Counted from the stretch's first letter, positions 1-10,312 are shown. The stretch is DNA of 60,036 nucleotides from Archaeoglobaceae archaeon (GCA_015523335.1 WAKM01000003.1:1-60036), one strand, 5' to 3'. Notes: generated by a model from the letters alone, not told the origin. Program-made: numbers and translations.

Positions 1-936
1 ATCATAAACTCCGTTCACGCCTTCGCCGAGAATCCCGTTGGAGAGGCATATCTTCTGCTGATAATCTCCTCAACCTTGCTGGCTTTTGGAATATGGATGA
101 AAAGGAGGGATTTCCTGATCTCAAATCAGATTCCGACTTTCAGCAGGGAGTATATGATGTTTCTGAATATTCTACTTCTGCTTATCTCAACTTTCACGGT
201 CTTGCTCGGAACTTTAGCCCAAATCTCGGTGTCCGTGAGTAGGAGTTACTACGAATCGATCGAACTTCCGCTGATAGCCGTGATAATAGCTCTTTCCGGC
301 GTATGTGCGTCGATGGGTTGGATGGCAAGTAAGGAAAAGCTGTTGAATAGGCTGAAAGTAAGCTTTGTCTCGGGAATTCTCGCCGGGTTGATAGTTTTCG
401 CTTTGAGCAAAGCTGTAATCCTGAGCATCGTCGTTGGTATATGTGCTTTTGCAATAGTTGGACACGTTTTTGATATAAACTTTAGCGGAAGAAGGCTAGG
501 CGGCTACGTTGCTCACATCGGAGTCATGTGTCTGCTTATAGGTGCCATAGGTGCTTGGGTTTACGGCGAGAACTACCACGTTACGCTCGATATCGGACAG
601 CAGGCTAAGCTGAATTCGCTGGAAGTCAAGCTGTTGGACGTCGGAATGAAGGAGGAGCCGGATAAGTTCGTTATCATAGCAAAGCTCTGGCTGAAGTATG
701 GTGGTAGGGTATACATCCTGTATCCTATGGATTACGTGTATAAGATAATGCGTCCGGACAAAATAGTTTCCGTTGTGGACATTATCTCAACACCCTTTAA
801 AGACATCTACGTTGCAATGCCGAGCTTTATGCACGGATTCTACTTCGAAATTCACATAGTTCCCCTAATAGCCTTCGTTTGGATAAGCATGATCTTGCTA
901 ACCGTCGGTGGCATTTACGCGATCGTTAGAAGGTAA
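1..936 (+). CDS. ccmF: Cytochrome c maturation protein CcmF/CcsA-type haem lyase, C-terminal part
   Basis: The reading frame is open from base 1, so the gene begins outside the window and only about 311 C-terminal residues are present. The visible part has several hydrophobic membrane segments. It contains an HAFAENPVGEAYL stretch, a GTLAQ motif matching the GTLxP region of CcmF, and an AHIGVMCLLIGAIG segment typical of the family. CcmF-type proteins ligate haem to apocytochrome c on the outer face of the membrane. A ccmC-like gene lies 380 bases downstream on the other strand, which supports a cytochrome c maturation locus. Family assignment is good; the exact CcmF versus fused CcsA subtype cannot be settled without the N-terminus. 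Confidence 0.85.
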   Translation: MINSVHAFAENPVGEAYLLLIISSTLLAFGIWMKRRDFLISNQIPTFSREYMMFLNILLLLISTFTVLLGTLAQISVSVSRSYYESIELPLIAVIIALSGVCASMGWMASKEKLLNRLKVSFVSGILAGLIVFALSKAVILSIVVGICAFAIVGHVFDINFSGRRLGGYVAHIGVMCLLIGAIGAWVYGENYHVTLDIGQQAKLNSLEVKLLDVGMKEEPDKFVIIAKLWLKYGGRVYILYPMDYVYKIMRPDKIVSVVDIISTPFKDIYVAMPSFMHGFYFEIHIVPLIAFVWISMILLTVGGIYAIVRR

Positions 937-1125
937 TTTTGTAGGTGGTGGTGTAACGTTTTCCCATCTTACTTTAAACGTCAGAATCCAATTCTCATCT
1001 TCGGGCTTAAAATCGTTGCATGTAGCATAGATCAAAACAGTTCCGTTTGATTTGATCGTAAATGAAAAATCTATTGACATCGGTGCAATCGCTACGGTTG
1101 CCAGAAAAAACGCAAACGCTAACAT
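898..1125 (-). CDS. Putative small secreted or membrane-anchored protein
   Basis: This is a 75-residue frame from an ATG; an in-frame TTG at 1152 would lengthen it. It opens with a hydrophobic MLAFAFFLATVAIAP segment that could be a signal peptide. A polar, Asn/Thr-rich region follows that includes ILTFKVRWENVT. It overlaps the 3' end of ccmF by 39 bases in the convergent direction. A neighbouring frame upstream (to about 1198) also looks protein-like, so the gene may be frameshifted and originally longer. I do not recognise a family. If it is not a gene, the 937-1317 stretch holds nothing else I can name. Confidence 0.3.
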   Translation of the reverse strand: MLAFAFFLATVAIAPMSIDFSFTIKSNGTVLIYATCNDFKPEDENWILTFKVRWENVTPPPTKLPSNDRVNATDG

Positions 1126-1317
1126 TTGTAAATCCAACCTTGGACGATTCAACCGATACGTCGTAACAATTCGCTCTGCTGTTTATCTTGGCTATCAAAG
1201 TTTGTGAGATTTGTGCGTAACACAGCCTGATAGAACTACGAAGAGTAGAGTAACAAAAACCAACTTAACTTTAGATATAAAATTTGATCTAAAACGATAT
1301 TTTAAAAATTTTTGAAA

Positions 1318-1953
1318 TCAGCTGATCTTAAGTTCGAGCTTCGATATTGCGGTATCTACTATCATAAAGGAGATATACATCAGAAGAAACGAAACTATCA
1401 CCATCGAAAGCGGGACTCCGATCTTAAGTCCGATTTGGGCGGTTGAAGGATGCAGAGAGAAGAATATCCTTGTGGATATGTAGCTCAGCGGAACGGTTAC
1501 GTATGCGAATATTGCGAATATGCTCGAAAACTTTGCCTTCTCTTCTACATCCTCTATCGAAGCCCTCAAAGCGAAGTAAGCGGCATATGCGAACCAGAGA
1601 ATTAGAACAGTGGTTTCCCTCGGATCCCAGTTCCAGTATGACCCCCAAGCGACTTTAGCCCAAATCGAACCGCTTATCAAAGCGGCGGTGATCATGAAGA
1701 ATCCCACTTTTGCCGAAGATGAGGATATTATGTCCCATTTAACGTCCCTTTTCTTCAAAAACACTATCGAAGATATCATGGTTACCGTGAAGGCCGTAAA
1801 GGATGTTATTGCAGATGGAAGGTGGAAGAATATTATTCTGTAGTTGTTCCTGAGCGTCGGCTCGGGAGATGGCGGAAGTTTCATCGCAATGTGTATTCCG
1901 ACGATGAAAAGGATCGTCGCTACGATCATCAAGACTCCAGCCAGCTTTTTCAT
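1318..1953 (-). CDS. ccmC: Haem exporter CcmC/CcsA family protein
   Basis: The 211-residue protein has about six membrane segments, the usual CcmC length. It carries the periplasmic tryptophan-rich haem-binding motif WGSYWNWDPRET (near residues 107-118). Flanking histidines lie in FFHLPSA (near residue 44) and in SLHPSTA towards the C-terminus, matching the paired His ligands of the family. CcmC presents haem for transfer to apocytochrome c. It is convergent with ccmF across a 380-base gap and divergent from cysS. The WNWDPRET form resembles CcsA/ResC, but the length fits CcmC. Confidence 0.85.
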   Translation of the reverse strand: MKKLAGVLMIVATILFIVGIHIAMKLPPSPEPTLRNNYRIIFFHLPSAITSFTAFTVTMISSIVFLKKRDVKWDIISSSSAKVGFFMITAALISGSIWAKVAWGSYWNWDPRETTVLILWFAYAAYFALRASIEDVEEKAKFSSIFAIFAYVTVPLSYISTRIFFSLHPSTAQIGLKIGVPLSMVIVSFLLMYISFMIVDTAISKLELKIS

Positions 1954-2025
1954 AGCACTTAGGCAAGTTTAAAGCTATTTTAATCTATCGAAAATGTTGT
2001 TTAACCTGAGTTCAAACTCGCAACG

Positions 2026-3441
2026 ATGAGAATGTTCAATACATTCACGAAAAAGGAGGAAGAGCTAAAGCTCGATAAAACCGTTAAGATCTACGTCTGC
2101 GGGATTACGGCTTACGACTACTCCCACATAGGACACGCGAGGACAGCGGTGTTCTTTGATACCTTAAGGAGGTTTCTGGAGTTCAAAGGACATAAAGTCG
2201 TTTTCGTCCAGAACTTCACGGATGTCGATGATAAGATCGTTCACAGGGCTGTGAAGGAGGGAAAAACGCAGAGGGAGATTGCCGAGAAGTTTATCGGTGA
2301 ATACTTCAAAGATATGTCCGCTTTGAACGTAAGAAAAGCTGACTATCATCCCAAAGTCACGGATCACATCCGAGACATAATAGATGCGGTTCGAAAGCTG
2401 GTCGAGAAGGGATACGCCTACGAGGTTGAGGGGGAAAACGGAAGGGATGTTTACTTCCACGTTCCCTCTTTTCCCTCATACGGAAAACTTTCGGGCTTTA
2501 GCTTAGAAGAGCTTAACAGGCACAGGATAGAGCCGGATCCGAGGAAAAAGGATGTAAAGGATTTCGCGCTCTGGAAGTCGGCGAAGGAGGAAGATATAAG
2601 GGCTAAAGCGGTTTTCGATTCCCCTTGGGGCTTGGGCAGACCGGGATGGCATATAGAGTGCTCTGTGATGTCAGCCAAGTATTTGGGCGTCCCATTTGAC
2701 ATCCACGGCGGAGGTAAGGATCTGATATTCCCGCACCACGAAAACGAGAGGGCACAGAGCTACGCTTTATTTGGAGTCGAACCGGTTCGCTACTGGATTC
2801 ACAACGACTTTGTGACGATTGGAGGGGAGAAGATGAGCAAGAGCCTGGGCAACATCGTTAGGATCAGGGATGTCCTACGGAAATTCGACGGAGAGGTTTT
2901 GAGATACTTCCTGATTTCAGCCCATTACAGAAGCTCGCTCGATTACAGCGAGAAAGCTTTGGAGAGGGCTAAGAAGTCATACAACTCGCTCAAGAATTCT
3001 TTGGAGTTGCTGGATATGGAGATAGCATATCTTAAAACCTTCGGAGAAAATAGGGAATCCGCAAACTGCAACGCTACGGTCGATAGCTTCTTCAGGAGAT
3101 TCATCGATGCGATGAATGACGACATGAACACACCGAAGGCTTTGGCGGTTCTGCACGAATTTTCAAGTTTCATAAACAAGAACGTCAGCGCCATGAGCTT
3201 GGAAGAACTCGAATACTGCTTCGACAGATTAAGGCAACTCTGCTGGATCCTTGGCTTATTCGAGAACTATCGCAGAATACCGATACTATCGAGCGAGTTA
3301 GCCGAACTGATAAGAGAAAGAGAAATCGCAAGAAAGGAGAGAAATTTCGAAAAAGCGGATGCTATAAGGAACAAATTCAGAGATATGGGTTATCTGCTCA
3401 TAGATACTCCGAAAGGAACGAGATGGAAGCTTGTTAGATAA
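2026..3441 (+). CDS. cysS: Cysteinyl-tRNA synthetase
   Basis: This 471-residue class I aminoacyl-tRNA synthetase charges tRNA-Cys in the cytoplasm. The HIGH motif is at residues 34-37 (SHIGHART) and the KMSKS motif at 269-273. Cys25 in YVCGITAY and the GWHIECS and HHENERAQ stretches match the zinc site. Full family length is present. A second in-frame ATG two codons in is an alternative start. Not all F420-using archaea have CysRS, since some methanogens use the SepRS route, so its presence is informative for tRNA-Cys charging here. Confidence 0.97.
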   Translation: MRMFNTFTKKEEELKLDKTVKIYVCGITAYDYSHIGHARTAVFFDTLRRFLEFKGHKVVFVQNFTDVDDKIVHRAVKEGKTQREIAEKFIGEYFKDMSALNVRKADYHPKVTDHIRDIIDAVRKLVEKGYAYEVEGENGRDVYFHVPSFPSYGKLSGFSLEELNRHRIEPDPRKKDVKDFALWKSAKEEDIRAKAVFDSPWGLGRPGWHIECSVMSAKYLGVPFDIHGGGKDLIFPHHENERAQSYALFGVEPVRYWIHNDFVTIGGEKMSKSLGNIVRIRDVLRKFDGEVLRYFLISAHYRSSLDYSEKALERAKKSYNSLKNSLELLDMEIAYLKTFGENRESANCNATVDSFFRRFIDAMNDDMNTPKALAVLHEFSSFINKNVSAMSLEELEYCFDRLRQLCWILGLFENYRRIPILSSELAELIREREIARKERNFEKADAIRNKFRDMGYLLIDTPKGTRWKLVR

Positions 3442-3560
3442 CGCGTTCTGAGAAAGATTTTTAAATCTTTTACGTAAATACCCATAAGATAGTGTGTTCC
3501 TAATTACCACTCCATTGTTACTAATTTTACACCATTAAAAATTCGGGGAGGTGATTCTGA

Positions 3561-4745
3561 ATGAAGGTATGGCTGATAGGTGCTTATGGAATTGTATCCA
3601 CGACGGCGATGGTCGGAGCGAAAGCCTTGGAGAAAGGGCTGATCGATAAGACCGGCTTGGTTTCAGAGTTACCTTGCTTCAGCAAGCTTTCGGAATATGT
3701 TCCTCTGAAGTTTGAATTCGGCGGACACGACATTAGGCCTCTTCCAACGGCTTACGATGCCGCTTTGGAGCATTGGGAGATGAACCGTCACTTTGACAAG
3801 CCAATACTCGATGCAGTTGCTGATGATTTGAAGAAGATCAAAGCGTGCAAGGGAACGGCGTTGAACTGCGGAGAAGGAATAAAGGAGCTCGGCAGATTGG
3901 AAACGCTTGAGGACGAAGGACTAACGCTGAAGGAGATCGTCGATAGGATAGAGAAGGATATGAAAGCATTTGCAGACGATGAGACCGTCGTGATAAACGT
4001 AGCTTCAACCGAGCCTCTACCAAACTACAACGAGGAGTATCACGGCAGTTTGGAGGGATTCGAGACGATGATCGACGAAGATAAAAAGGAGTATGCGAGC
4101 GCGAGCATGCTTTATGCATACGTAGCTCTTAAATTGGGACTGCCTTACGGAAACTTCACGCCGAGCCCGGGTTCAAGCATTCCGGCGTTGAAGGAGCTTG
4201 CTGAGAAGAAAGGGGTGCCTCACGCCGGAAACGACGGTAAGACCGGAGAGACTTTGGTTAAGACCACCTTGGCTCCGATGTTCGCATACAGAAACCTGAA
4301 AATATTGGGCTGGATGAGCTACAACATTCTCGGAGATTTGGACGGAAAGGTTTTGAGCCACAGAGAAAACAAGGAGAGCAAGGTTATAAGCAAGGATAGA
4401 GTGCTCGAAAAGATGCTCGGATACGCACCATACAGCATAACGGAAATCCAGTTCTTCCCGAGCTTAGTCGACAACAAGACGGCGTTCGACTTCATACACT
4501 TCGAGGGATTCTTGGGCACGAAGATGAAGTTCTACTTCATCTGGGACGGAATCGATGCAATAGTTGCCGCTCCGCTGATACTGGACATCGCGAGGTTCCT
4601 ACTATTTGCAAAGAAGAAGGGGATCAGCGGCGTCGTCAAGGAGATGGGGTTCTTCTTCAAGAGCCCGATGGAAACGAACATCGTAAACACCCACCAGCAG
4701 TTCGAGATTCTCAAGAAGTGGTTCGCCGAGCTTGCTGAGGGCTAA
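3561..4745 (+). CDS. ino1: Myo-inositol-1-phosphate synthase
   Basis: The 394-residue protein converts glucose-6-phosphate to L-myo-inositol-1-phosphate using NAD. In Archaeoglobus this feeds synthesis of the compatible solute di-myo-inositol-phosphate and of inositol phospholipids. It starts with a Rossmann-type segment (VWLIGAYGIVSTTAM) and has family stretches such as NVASTEPLPN and FTPSPGSSIPAL. A strong ribosome-binding site, GGGGAGGTGAT, lies at 3544-3554 shortly before the ATG. The gene stands alone, with a 119-base upstream gap carrying AT-rich promoter-like sequence. Confidence 0.93.
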   Translation: MKVWLIGAYGIVSTTAMVGAKALEKGLIDKTGLVSELPCFSKLSEYVPLKFEFGGHDIRPLPTAYDAALEHWEMNRHFDKPILDAVADDLKKIKACKGTALNCGEGIKELGRLETLEDEGLTLKEIVDRIEKDMKAFADDETVVINVASTEPLPNYNEEYHGSLEGFETMIDEDKKEYASASMLYAYVALKLGLPYGNFTPSPGSSIPALKELAEKKGVPHAGNDGKTGETLVKTTLAPMFAYRNLKILGWMSYNILGDLDGKVLSHRENKESKVISKDRVLEKMLGYAPYSITEIQFFPSLVDNKTAFDFIHFEGFLGTKMKFYFIWDGIDAIVAAPLILDIARFLLFAKKKGISGVVKEMGFFFKSPMETNIVNTHQQFEILKKWFAELAEG

Positions 4746-4941
4746 CGGAAACCGCTAAAGGTATACAGAGAACCCGTTTTATTTTATATTTGAAGTTGAT
4801 CGGGCAAGCTTAAAGATATCAATTTTCTAAATGTAATTTATATGTATGTTTATTCGCGATATTTAAAAATTCAAGGGGGGTGAATCGAAATCTTTAAAAG
4901 TTGTTCTGTCTATGGCTTTAAAGCCAATAACGGCTTTTTTT

Positions 4942-5592
4942 ATGGTGAACGCTATGATGCAGGATATGGTGTATAAGGGAACGACGACAGTGGGTTTAGT
5001 TTGCAAGGACGGAGTGGTCCTTGCAACGGAAAAGAGAGCTACGATGGGGAATTTCATAGCGAGTAAAAGGGCTAAGAAGATCTACCGAATAGCGGACAGA
5101 GTTGCCATGACCACAGCCGGAGCGGTGGGGGATGCTCAGTTCTTGGCGAGGCTGATATCTGTGGAGGCTAAGCTCTACGAAATCCGAAAGGAGGAAAAGC
5201 TGACGATAAAGGCTTTAGCAACTTTGCTTTCGAACATACTGAACTCATACAGATTCTTCCCGTATCTCGTCCAATTGCTCGTCGGTGGAATAGATGTAAG
5301 GGGACCGAGCATATACTCGATCGATCCGATAGGTGGAGCGATCGAGGAGAAGGACATCGTAGCCACCGGATCTGGAAGCTTAACCGCTTACGGAGTCCTC
5401 GAAGACAGATACACTCCGGAGATCACGACCGATGAAGCCGTAGAGCTTGCTGTAAGGGCAATTTACTCGGCGATGAAGAGGGACTCAGCTTCCGGCGACG
5501 GTATGGATGTTGTTAAGATAACCGAAGACGAGTATGTAGAACTGAAGCCGGAGGAGATAGAGGAGATAATCAAGAGGTTCAGCAAAAGATGA
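4942..5592 (+). CDS. psmB: Proteasome beta subunit
   Basis: This is the catalytic subunit of the archaeal 20S proteasome. Autocleavage before the GTTTVGL threonine exposes Thr1. Counting from it, Glu17 and Lys33 are present, the expected active-site pattern. Family stretches [20 protein letters not shown] and [10 protein letters not shown] are intact. In-frame ATGs at 4912, 4942, 4954 and 4957 make the start uncertain; 4942 gives a 13-residue propeptide, near the usual length. A G-rich run at 4875-4883 is too far from any of these to decide. The stop overlaps the fttA start (ATGA at 5589), so the two genes are cotranscribed. Confidence 0.95.
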   Translation: MVNAMMQDMVYKGTTTVGLVCKDGVVLATEKRATMGNFIASKRAKKIYRIADRVAMTTAGAVGDAQFLARLISVEAKLYEIRKEEKLTIKALATLLSNILNSYRFFPYLVQLLVGGIDVRGPSIYSIDPIGGAIEEKDIVATGSGSLTAYGVLEDRYTPEITTDEAVELAVRAIYSAMKRDSASGDGMDVVKITEDEYVELKPEEIEEIIKRFSKR

Positions 5593-7490
5593 CGGGAGAT
5601 AAGCTGAAGGAGATCAAGGAGAAGGTTGTAAAATCTCTTCCGCCAAACATAAAAATTAAGAACGTCGAATTTGAAGGTCCTTTTTTAGTTATTTACGTCA
5701 AGAATCCGCAGGAGTTAGCGGAGATAGACATCGTAAAGAAGCTGGCTAAGGACTTGAGAAAACGAATAATCATTAGACCGGATCCGAAGAGTCTAAAGCC
5801 GCCGGAGGAGGCTAAGGAGATAATAAAGAAGATCGTTCCAGAAGATGCGCACATAACGAACTTCTACTTCGACGAGGAAAACGGGGAGGTGATTATAGAG
5901 GCGGAGAAGCCCGGTGTCGTCATCGGAAAGGGCGGATCGACTTTCAGAGAGATAATGAAGGCTGTTGGCTGGAGTCCGAGGGTTGTTAGAACACCGCCGA
6001 TCAAATCGAAGACGATCGAAAATATAAGGAACTATTTGATGAGCGTTAGGGATGAGAGAAAAGAAATCCTGAAGAAGATAGGCGAAAGGATTCACAGAAC
6101 TGTTCTGCACGAAGATAAGTGGGTCAGGGTTACGTTCTTGGGTGGTTCGAGGGAGGTCGGTAGGAGTTGCTACCTACTTCAGACTCCTGAAAGCAAGATT
6201 CTCATCGAATGCGGTGTGAACGTCAGCAACATCCAGCAGACTCCGTATTTATACGTTCCCGAAGTCCAGCCCTTAGACAGCATAGATGCGGTGGTGATTA
6301 CCCACGCCCATCTGGATCACTGCGGACTCGTTCCTCTGCTCTACAAATACGGATACAAGGGACCGATATACCTAACACCGCCGACGAGGGATCTGATGGT
6401 TCTCCTTCAGATCGATTTCATCGAAGTTGCGGAGAGGGAAGGGACGGTCGTTCCCTACAGTTCCCAATACATCAGAGAAGCTTTGAAGCATACGATTACG
6501 CTTGATTACGGAGTGGTTACGGACATCAGTCCAGATGTAAGGCTGACCTTCTACAATGCTGGCCACATATTAGGCTCCGCAATAGCTCACTTCCATATAG
6601 GCGAGGGATTATATAACGTAGCGTTTACCGGAGATTTCAAATTCGAGAGGACGAGGTTATTCGATAAGGCAGAAACACATTTTCCAAGACTTGAGGCTCT
6701 TATAATGGAAGCCACATACGGTGGAAGTCAGGATTTCCAGCCGACGAGGAAGGAGGCTGAGGAGAGGCTGATCGCAATTGTGAACGAGACTATCAATAAG
6801 GGTGGTAAGGTTCTGATTCCGACATTTGCAGTAGGTAGAAGTCAGGAGGTTATGCTCGTTCTTGAGGAGGCTATAAGAAACAAGAAGCTTGAAGAGGTGC
6901 CGGTTTATTTGGACGGCATGATATACGAAGCTACTGCAATTCATACAGCCTATCCAGAGTATCTGAACGCGAACTTAAGGGATTTGATATTCCACCACGG
7001 GATAAACCCGTTCATAAGCGAGAACTTCGTCAGAGTGGATTCGCCATCCAAGAGGCAGGAGGTCATAGACGAGTCTTCACCTTCGATAATCTTAGCGACA
7101 TCGGGTATGCTGAACGGCGGGCCTGTTATGGAATACTTCAAAGCGCTTGCACCGGATGAAAAGAACACGATAATATTCGTAGGTTATCAAGCTGAGGGAA
7201 CTCTGGGTAGGAGAATTCAGAAGGGCTGGAGGGAGGTTCCCTTCCCGACTGACGGAAGGAGGGAAGTCGTGAAGGTAAACATGAGAGTCGAAACCGTCGA
7301 CGGATTTTCCGGTCATTCGGACAGAAGACAGCTGATGAACTACGTAAAACATCTAACTCCCAAGCCCGAAAAGATCATAACCGTCCACGGAGATGAAAAC
7401 AAGTGCATAGACTTGGCTTCGAGCATATACAAGACTTACAGAATCGAAACGAGAGCTCCGATGAATTTGGAAACCATTAGGTTCATATGA
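5589..7490 (+). CDS. fttA: aCPSF1/FttA beta-CASP ribonuclease, transcription termination factor
   Basis: The 633-residue protein has two N-terminal KH-like regions (about residues 1-145, with GVVIGKGGS near 110). A metallo-beta-lactamase domain follows, with the zinc-binding motif THAHLDHCG near residue 240, then a beta-CASP domain and a C-terminal FSGHSDR and TVHGDE region. In archaea this CPSF73-like enzyme cleaves nascent RNA at U-rich sites and terminates transcription. It overlaps psmB by 4 bases and mobB by 4 bases. Confidence 0.95.
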   Translation: MTGDKLKEIKEKVVKSLPPNIKIKNVEFEGPFLVIYVKNPQELAEIDIVKKLAKDLRKRIIIRPDPKSLKPPEEAKEIIKKIVPEDAHITNFYFDEENGEVIIEAEKPGVVIGKGGSTFREIMKAVGWSPRVVRTPPIKSKTIENIRNYLMSVRDERKEILKKIGERIHRTVLHEDKWVRVTFLGGSREVGRSCYLLQTPESKILIECGVNVSNIQQTPYLYVPEVQPLDSIDAVVITHAHLDHCGLVPLLYKYGYKGPIYLTPPTRDLMVLLQIDFIEVAEREGTVVPYSSQYIREALKHTITLDYGVVTDISPDVRLTFYNAGHILGSAIAHFHIGEGLYNVAFTGDFKFERTRLFDKAETHFPRLEALIMEATYGGSQDFQPTRKEAEERLIAIVNETINKGGKVLIPTFAVGRSQEVMLVLEEAIRNKKLEEVPVYLDGMIYEATAIHTAYPEYLNANLRDLIFHHGINPFISENFVRVDSPSKRQEVIDESSPSIILATSGMLNGGPVMEYFKALAPDEKNTIIFVGYQAEGTLGRRIQKGWREVPFPTDGRREVVKVNMRVETVDGFSGHSDRRQLMNYVKHLTPKPEKIITVHGDENKCIDLASSIYKTYRIETRAPMNLETIRFI

Positions 7491-7957
7491 AGGTATTGAG
7501 CATCGTCGGGAATTCAAAGACCGGAAAAACTTCGCTGATAGAAAGGCTCGTTCCGATTTTAAAGAACAGAGGTTTGAGTGTTCTCGTAGTTAAACACGCT
7601 TTGGATTTCGAAATCGATAGGGAAGGGAAGGATTCTTGGAGGATATTTAACGCCGGAGTTGACGTTGCGATAGCTTCGAAGAGCAAGCTTGCGTTCGTAT
7701 CGAGAATGGGGGACGATCTCAATAAGATCTGCTCGATATTCAACTTCTACGATCTGATCATTACGGAAGGTTTCAACAGCGCTTGCAAGGATAGGATTGT
7801 CGTGCTTAAAAATCCAGAAGAGGTCGAGCGGTTTAAGTGCGGTAGGATTCTTGCGGTCGTTTGCGATGATGATGTGGAGGGTTTCCGAACGCTCAGGCCT
7901 GATAAGATCGAAGAGATAGCTGAAGTTATCTTAAACTGGTTCTACGGAGGGCTATAA
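7487..7957 (+). CDS. mobB: Molybdopterin-guanine dinucleotide biosynthesis adapter MobB
   Basis: The 156-residue P-loop protein has GNSKTGKTS at about residues 8-16 and the [19 protein letters not shown] region typical of MobB. MobB binds GTP and assists formation of the bis-MGD form of the molybdenum or tungsten cofactor. It overlaps fttA by 4 bases (ATGA). Its stop overlaps the 3' end of a frameshifted gene on the other strand by 32 bases. Confidence 0.88.
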   Translation: MKVLSIVGNSKTGKTSLIERLVPILKNRGLSVLVVKHALDFEIDREGKDSWRIFNAGVDVAIASKSKLAFVSRMGDDLNKICSIFNFYDLIITEGFNSACKDRIVVLKNPEEVERFKCGRILAVVCDDDVEGFRTLRPDKIEEIAEVILNWFYGGL

Positions 7958-8674
7958 AGATCGCAAGCAAAGCCGTGGCAATTCCGAAGGATGGAACGCT
8001 TTCGGATTCGATCGCCTCATGCGGTATTTCAACGGATATGTTTACGACCGCTCGCTTCGGCGTTGCGTAAGGCTTAAAGTTTACGTAGGTCTTCTTGTAG
8101 ATTATCTTACTCCCGTTTCTGAGTGTTATCTCTTTTGGAACGATCAGTATCGTGTAATTTTCTGCTGGAATCACGTTTTCGAATTCGAACGTTCCGTTTC
8201 TAACACGGGTTTTTAAGCGGTAGAAATGCTTTGAGGTTATGAAGAGCACCGCCGTTAGATTGGCATTCTCGGGATCGTAAACGTGTCCGACTATTCTAAG
8301 CCTCGTGTTCGGCATAATCGGTTCCGGCGGATACCTCGCCTTTTCGGGCTTAATCGTTACGAAGGAATCTTTCGTCAAATATAGGCTTGGACTTCATCGG
8401 ATAGAAGTATAGATAAGGAACATCCGCAATTACGGAGGTGTTTTTATCCGGCAATCTTATGCTAACCCAAATTTTGTAGATGCCCTTTGGCAGATCCATG
8501 TAGAAGTTTCCGCTCTCGTCTGGTTTGATGCACTTACCGTTTATGCAGACCGTATAGTTTTCGTTCGTCAGGTTGTGGCTTACGCTCTTGTATCCCAAAA
8601 ATACGTCGACAGTTCTTAACGGTATCGATGTGTCCTTTCAGCGTCAAAGCGGACGCTGGAAAAATAAGAAGCAC
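7926..8674 (-). pseudogene. Frameshifted secreted surface protein with PGF-CTERM-like tail
   Basis: Three reading frames join into one plausible protein of about 245 residues. A GTG at 8674 gives MLLIFPASALTLKGH, a signal-peptide-like start. A frame change near 8612-8616 leads into a segment with NLTNENYTVCINGKC, and a second near 8360-8390 leads into the C-terminal 150 residues. Removing one base at each place, for example one T from ATATTTGACG at the second, restores a single frame. The C-terminus, [19 protein letters not shown], has the layout of archaeosortase sorting tails (short PxF, one membrane helix, Arg cluster), but with PSF instead of PGF. Many Asn-X-Thr sites suggest an exported glycoprotein. 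It may be real decay or sequence error. Confidence 0.65.
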
Positions 8675-8719
8675 TTACGTTTAATCGGTACACTTCAAAT
8701 AAAAACTTTATGAAAAAAA

Positions 8720-10312
8720 TTAGATCAGGCCGTTAGCCTTTGCGAACTCAGCAACGTTCTCCGCTTGGCTCCTACTCCTCGCAACCTCTATGGGAACCTT
8801 CTTGAAGATAGTTTCGTGGGTTCTTACTATCTCCTCCGGCGGCTTTGTAATCAGGCTGACCAGAATTATCACCGCCATTGTCACGAAGAAGTTGACGAAG
8901 AACACGGGCACACCGTTTAAGGTTGCTCCGATTACTCCGAAGATTCCCGGAGCTTTCGGATTGAACTCCCAGCCGTAGATTGCTGATTCCAAGATCACCT
9001 CGGAAACAAGTCCGTAGGTCATGCCGATTATTCCAGCTTCCTTCGTTACCCTCTTCCACCAAAGGCTCAGCAGTAGGATTGGACCGAACCCCACTGCTAA
9101 GCCGCCCCAAGCTGTGGCGACCATCCCGTATACGAGTTTGTTACCGTTTATGGCGTAGTATATCGCAATGATCGACAAAATTATAACTACGATCCTTCCG
9201 ATGTTCACCATCTGCTTCTTGCCGAGCTCCTTGCCCAAAACCTTGTGGATTAAATCCCTCGAAATCGCTGAAGAGGCTACGAGGAGCTGGGAATCCGCTG
9301 TGGACATTATAGCGGCAAGGATTCCGGCGATTATGAATCCGGCAAGCCAAGACGGCATCAGTGTCATAGCCATAGCTGGAATTATCTTCTCAGCATCCGT
9401 AACTTGAACCATTCCGGCCTTTGCAAGTGCGAAACCTATGAATCCGGCAAAGAACGCGCCCCAGAGGACGAGTATCGTCCAGAATCCGCTTATGAATATT
9501 CCCGGTCTTCTGAGCTTTCTCGGGTCTTCGACACTCATGTATCTCGTCACTATGTGCGGTTGCCCGAAGTATCCGACGATCCAAGATGCGTAACCTATCG
9601 CAAAGATCAGCGCGGCTAATCCCGTGGCTCCTCCGAACGGGCTGAGGTGCTTGGGATCGGCGTGAGCCATTATCTCTATAGCCCTATCGAATCCGCCGAT
9701 GGCCAAAACCGCTACGATGGGAACTATGATGAGCGTCGTAACCATGAACAGAGCCTGAACGACGTCCGTCCAAACTACTGCGAAGAACCCTCCGGTCAGA
9801 ACGTAAGCGGTTACGATTATTGCGGTCAGAAGAATTGCAGTATTAACGTCCAAGCCGAAAGCCTGCGACAGAGCCTTTCCTCCGGCTTTAAACTGCGCTG
9901 AAACGTAGGCTGTCATGAATACGAGTATTATTATCGCTCCCAATATTCTGATAAGCTTCGTGTCGTCTTTCAACCTTGCCTCCAAGTAATCCGGAACGGT
10001 TATAGCCCTGAACTTTCCTGTGTATATCCTCAGCCTCGGTCCGATAAAAACGTAATCCGCTAAGGTTCCGAAAAGACATCCTATAGCCGCCCAAAATGCA
10101 CCCAAGCCAGTTGAGAAAGCTTGCCCGGGATATCCGAGCATCAGCCATCCGCTGAAGTCACTCGCCTTATCGCTGAGTGCCGCGGCTAATACCTTGACCT
10201 TTCTTCCGCCAACGAAGTATTGGTCTTCCGTCCCCGTAAACCTGTTTGCCCAATATCCTATGTATGCCAGAATCACCAAGTAGACTACAAAACCTAACAC
10301 CACTTCGTTCAT
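8720..10312 (-). CDS. putP: Sodium:solute symporter, PutP (proline permease) family
   Basis: The 530-residue protein has about 13 membrane segments and SSS-family motifs: YFVGGRKV near residue 35, an SDKASDFSGWLMLGYPG stretch close to the PutP signature, and an STADSQLLVASSAISRD segment late in the protein. It would import proline or a similar small solute with Na+. The start overlaps the small upstream gene by 4 bases, so the two are translated together. Substrate is inferred only from family. Confidence 0.88.
   Translation of the reverse strand: MNEVVLGFVVYLVILAYIGYWANRFTGTEDQYFVGGRKVKVLAAALSDKASDFSGWLMLGYPGQAFSTGLGAFWAAIGCLFGTLADYVFIGPRLRIYTGKFRAITVPDYLEARLKDDTKLIRILGAIIILVFMTAYVSAQFKAGGKALSQAFGLDVNTAILLTAIIVTAYVLTGGFFAVVWTDVVQALFMVTTLIIVPIVAVLAIGGFDRAIEIMAHADPKHLSPFGGATGLAALIFAIGYASWIVGYFGQPHIVTRYMSVEDPRKLRRPGIFISGFWTILVLWGAFFAGFIGFALAKAGMVQVTDAEKIIPAMAMTLMPSWLAGFIIAGILAAIMSTADSQLLVASSAISRDLIHKVLGKELGKKQMVNIGRIVVIILSIIAIYYAINGNKLVYGMVATAWGGLAVGFGPILLLSLWWKRVTKEAGIIGMTYGLVSEVILESAIYGWEFNPKAPGIFGVIGATLNGVPVFFVNFFVTMAVIILVSLITKPPEEIVRTHETIFKKVPIEVARSRSQAENVAEFAKANGLI

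Noticed and set aside
3453-3470. Near-palindrome AAAGATTTTTAAATCTTT downstream of cysS
   Set aside because: Imperfect and fully AT; such dyads arise easily in AT-rich promoters. No sign that it is an operator or terminator beyond that.
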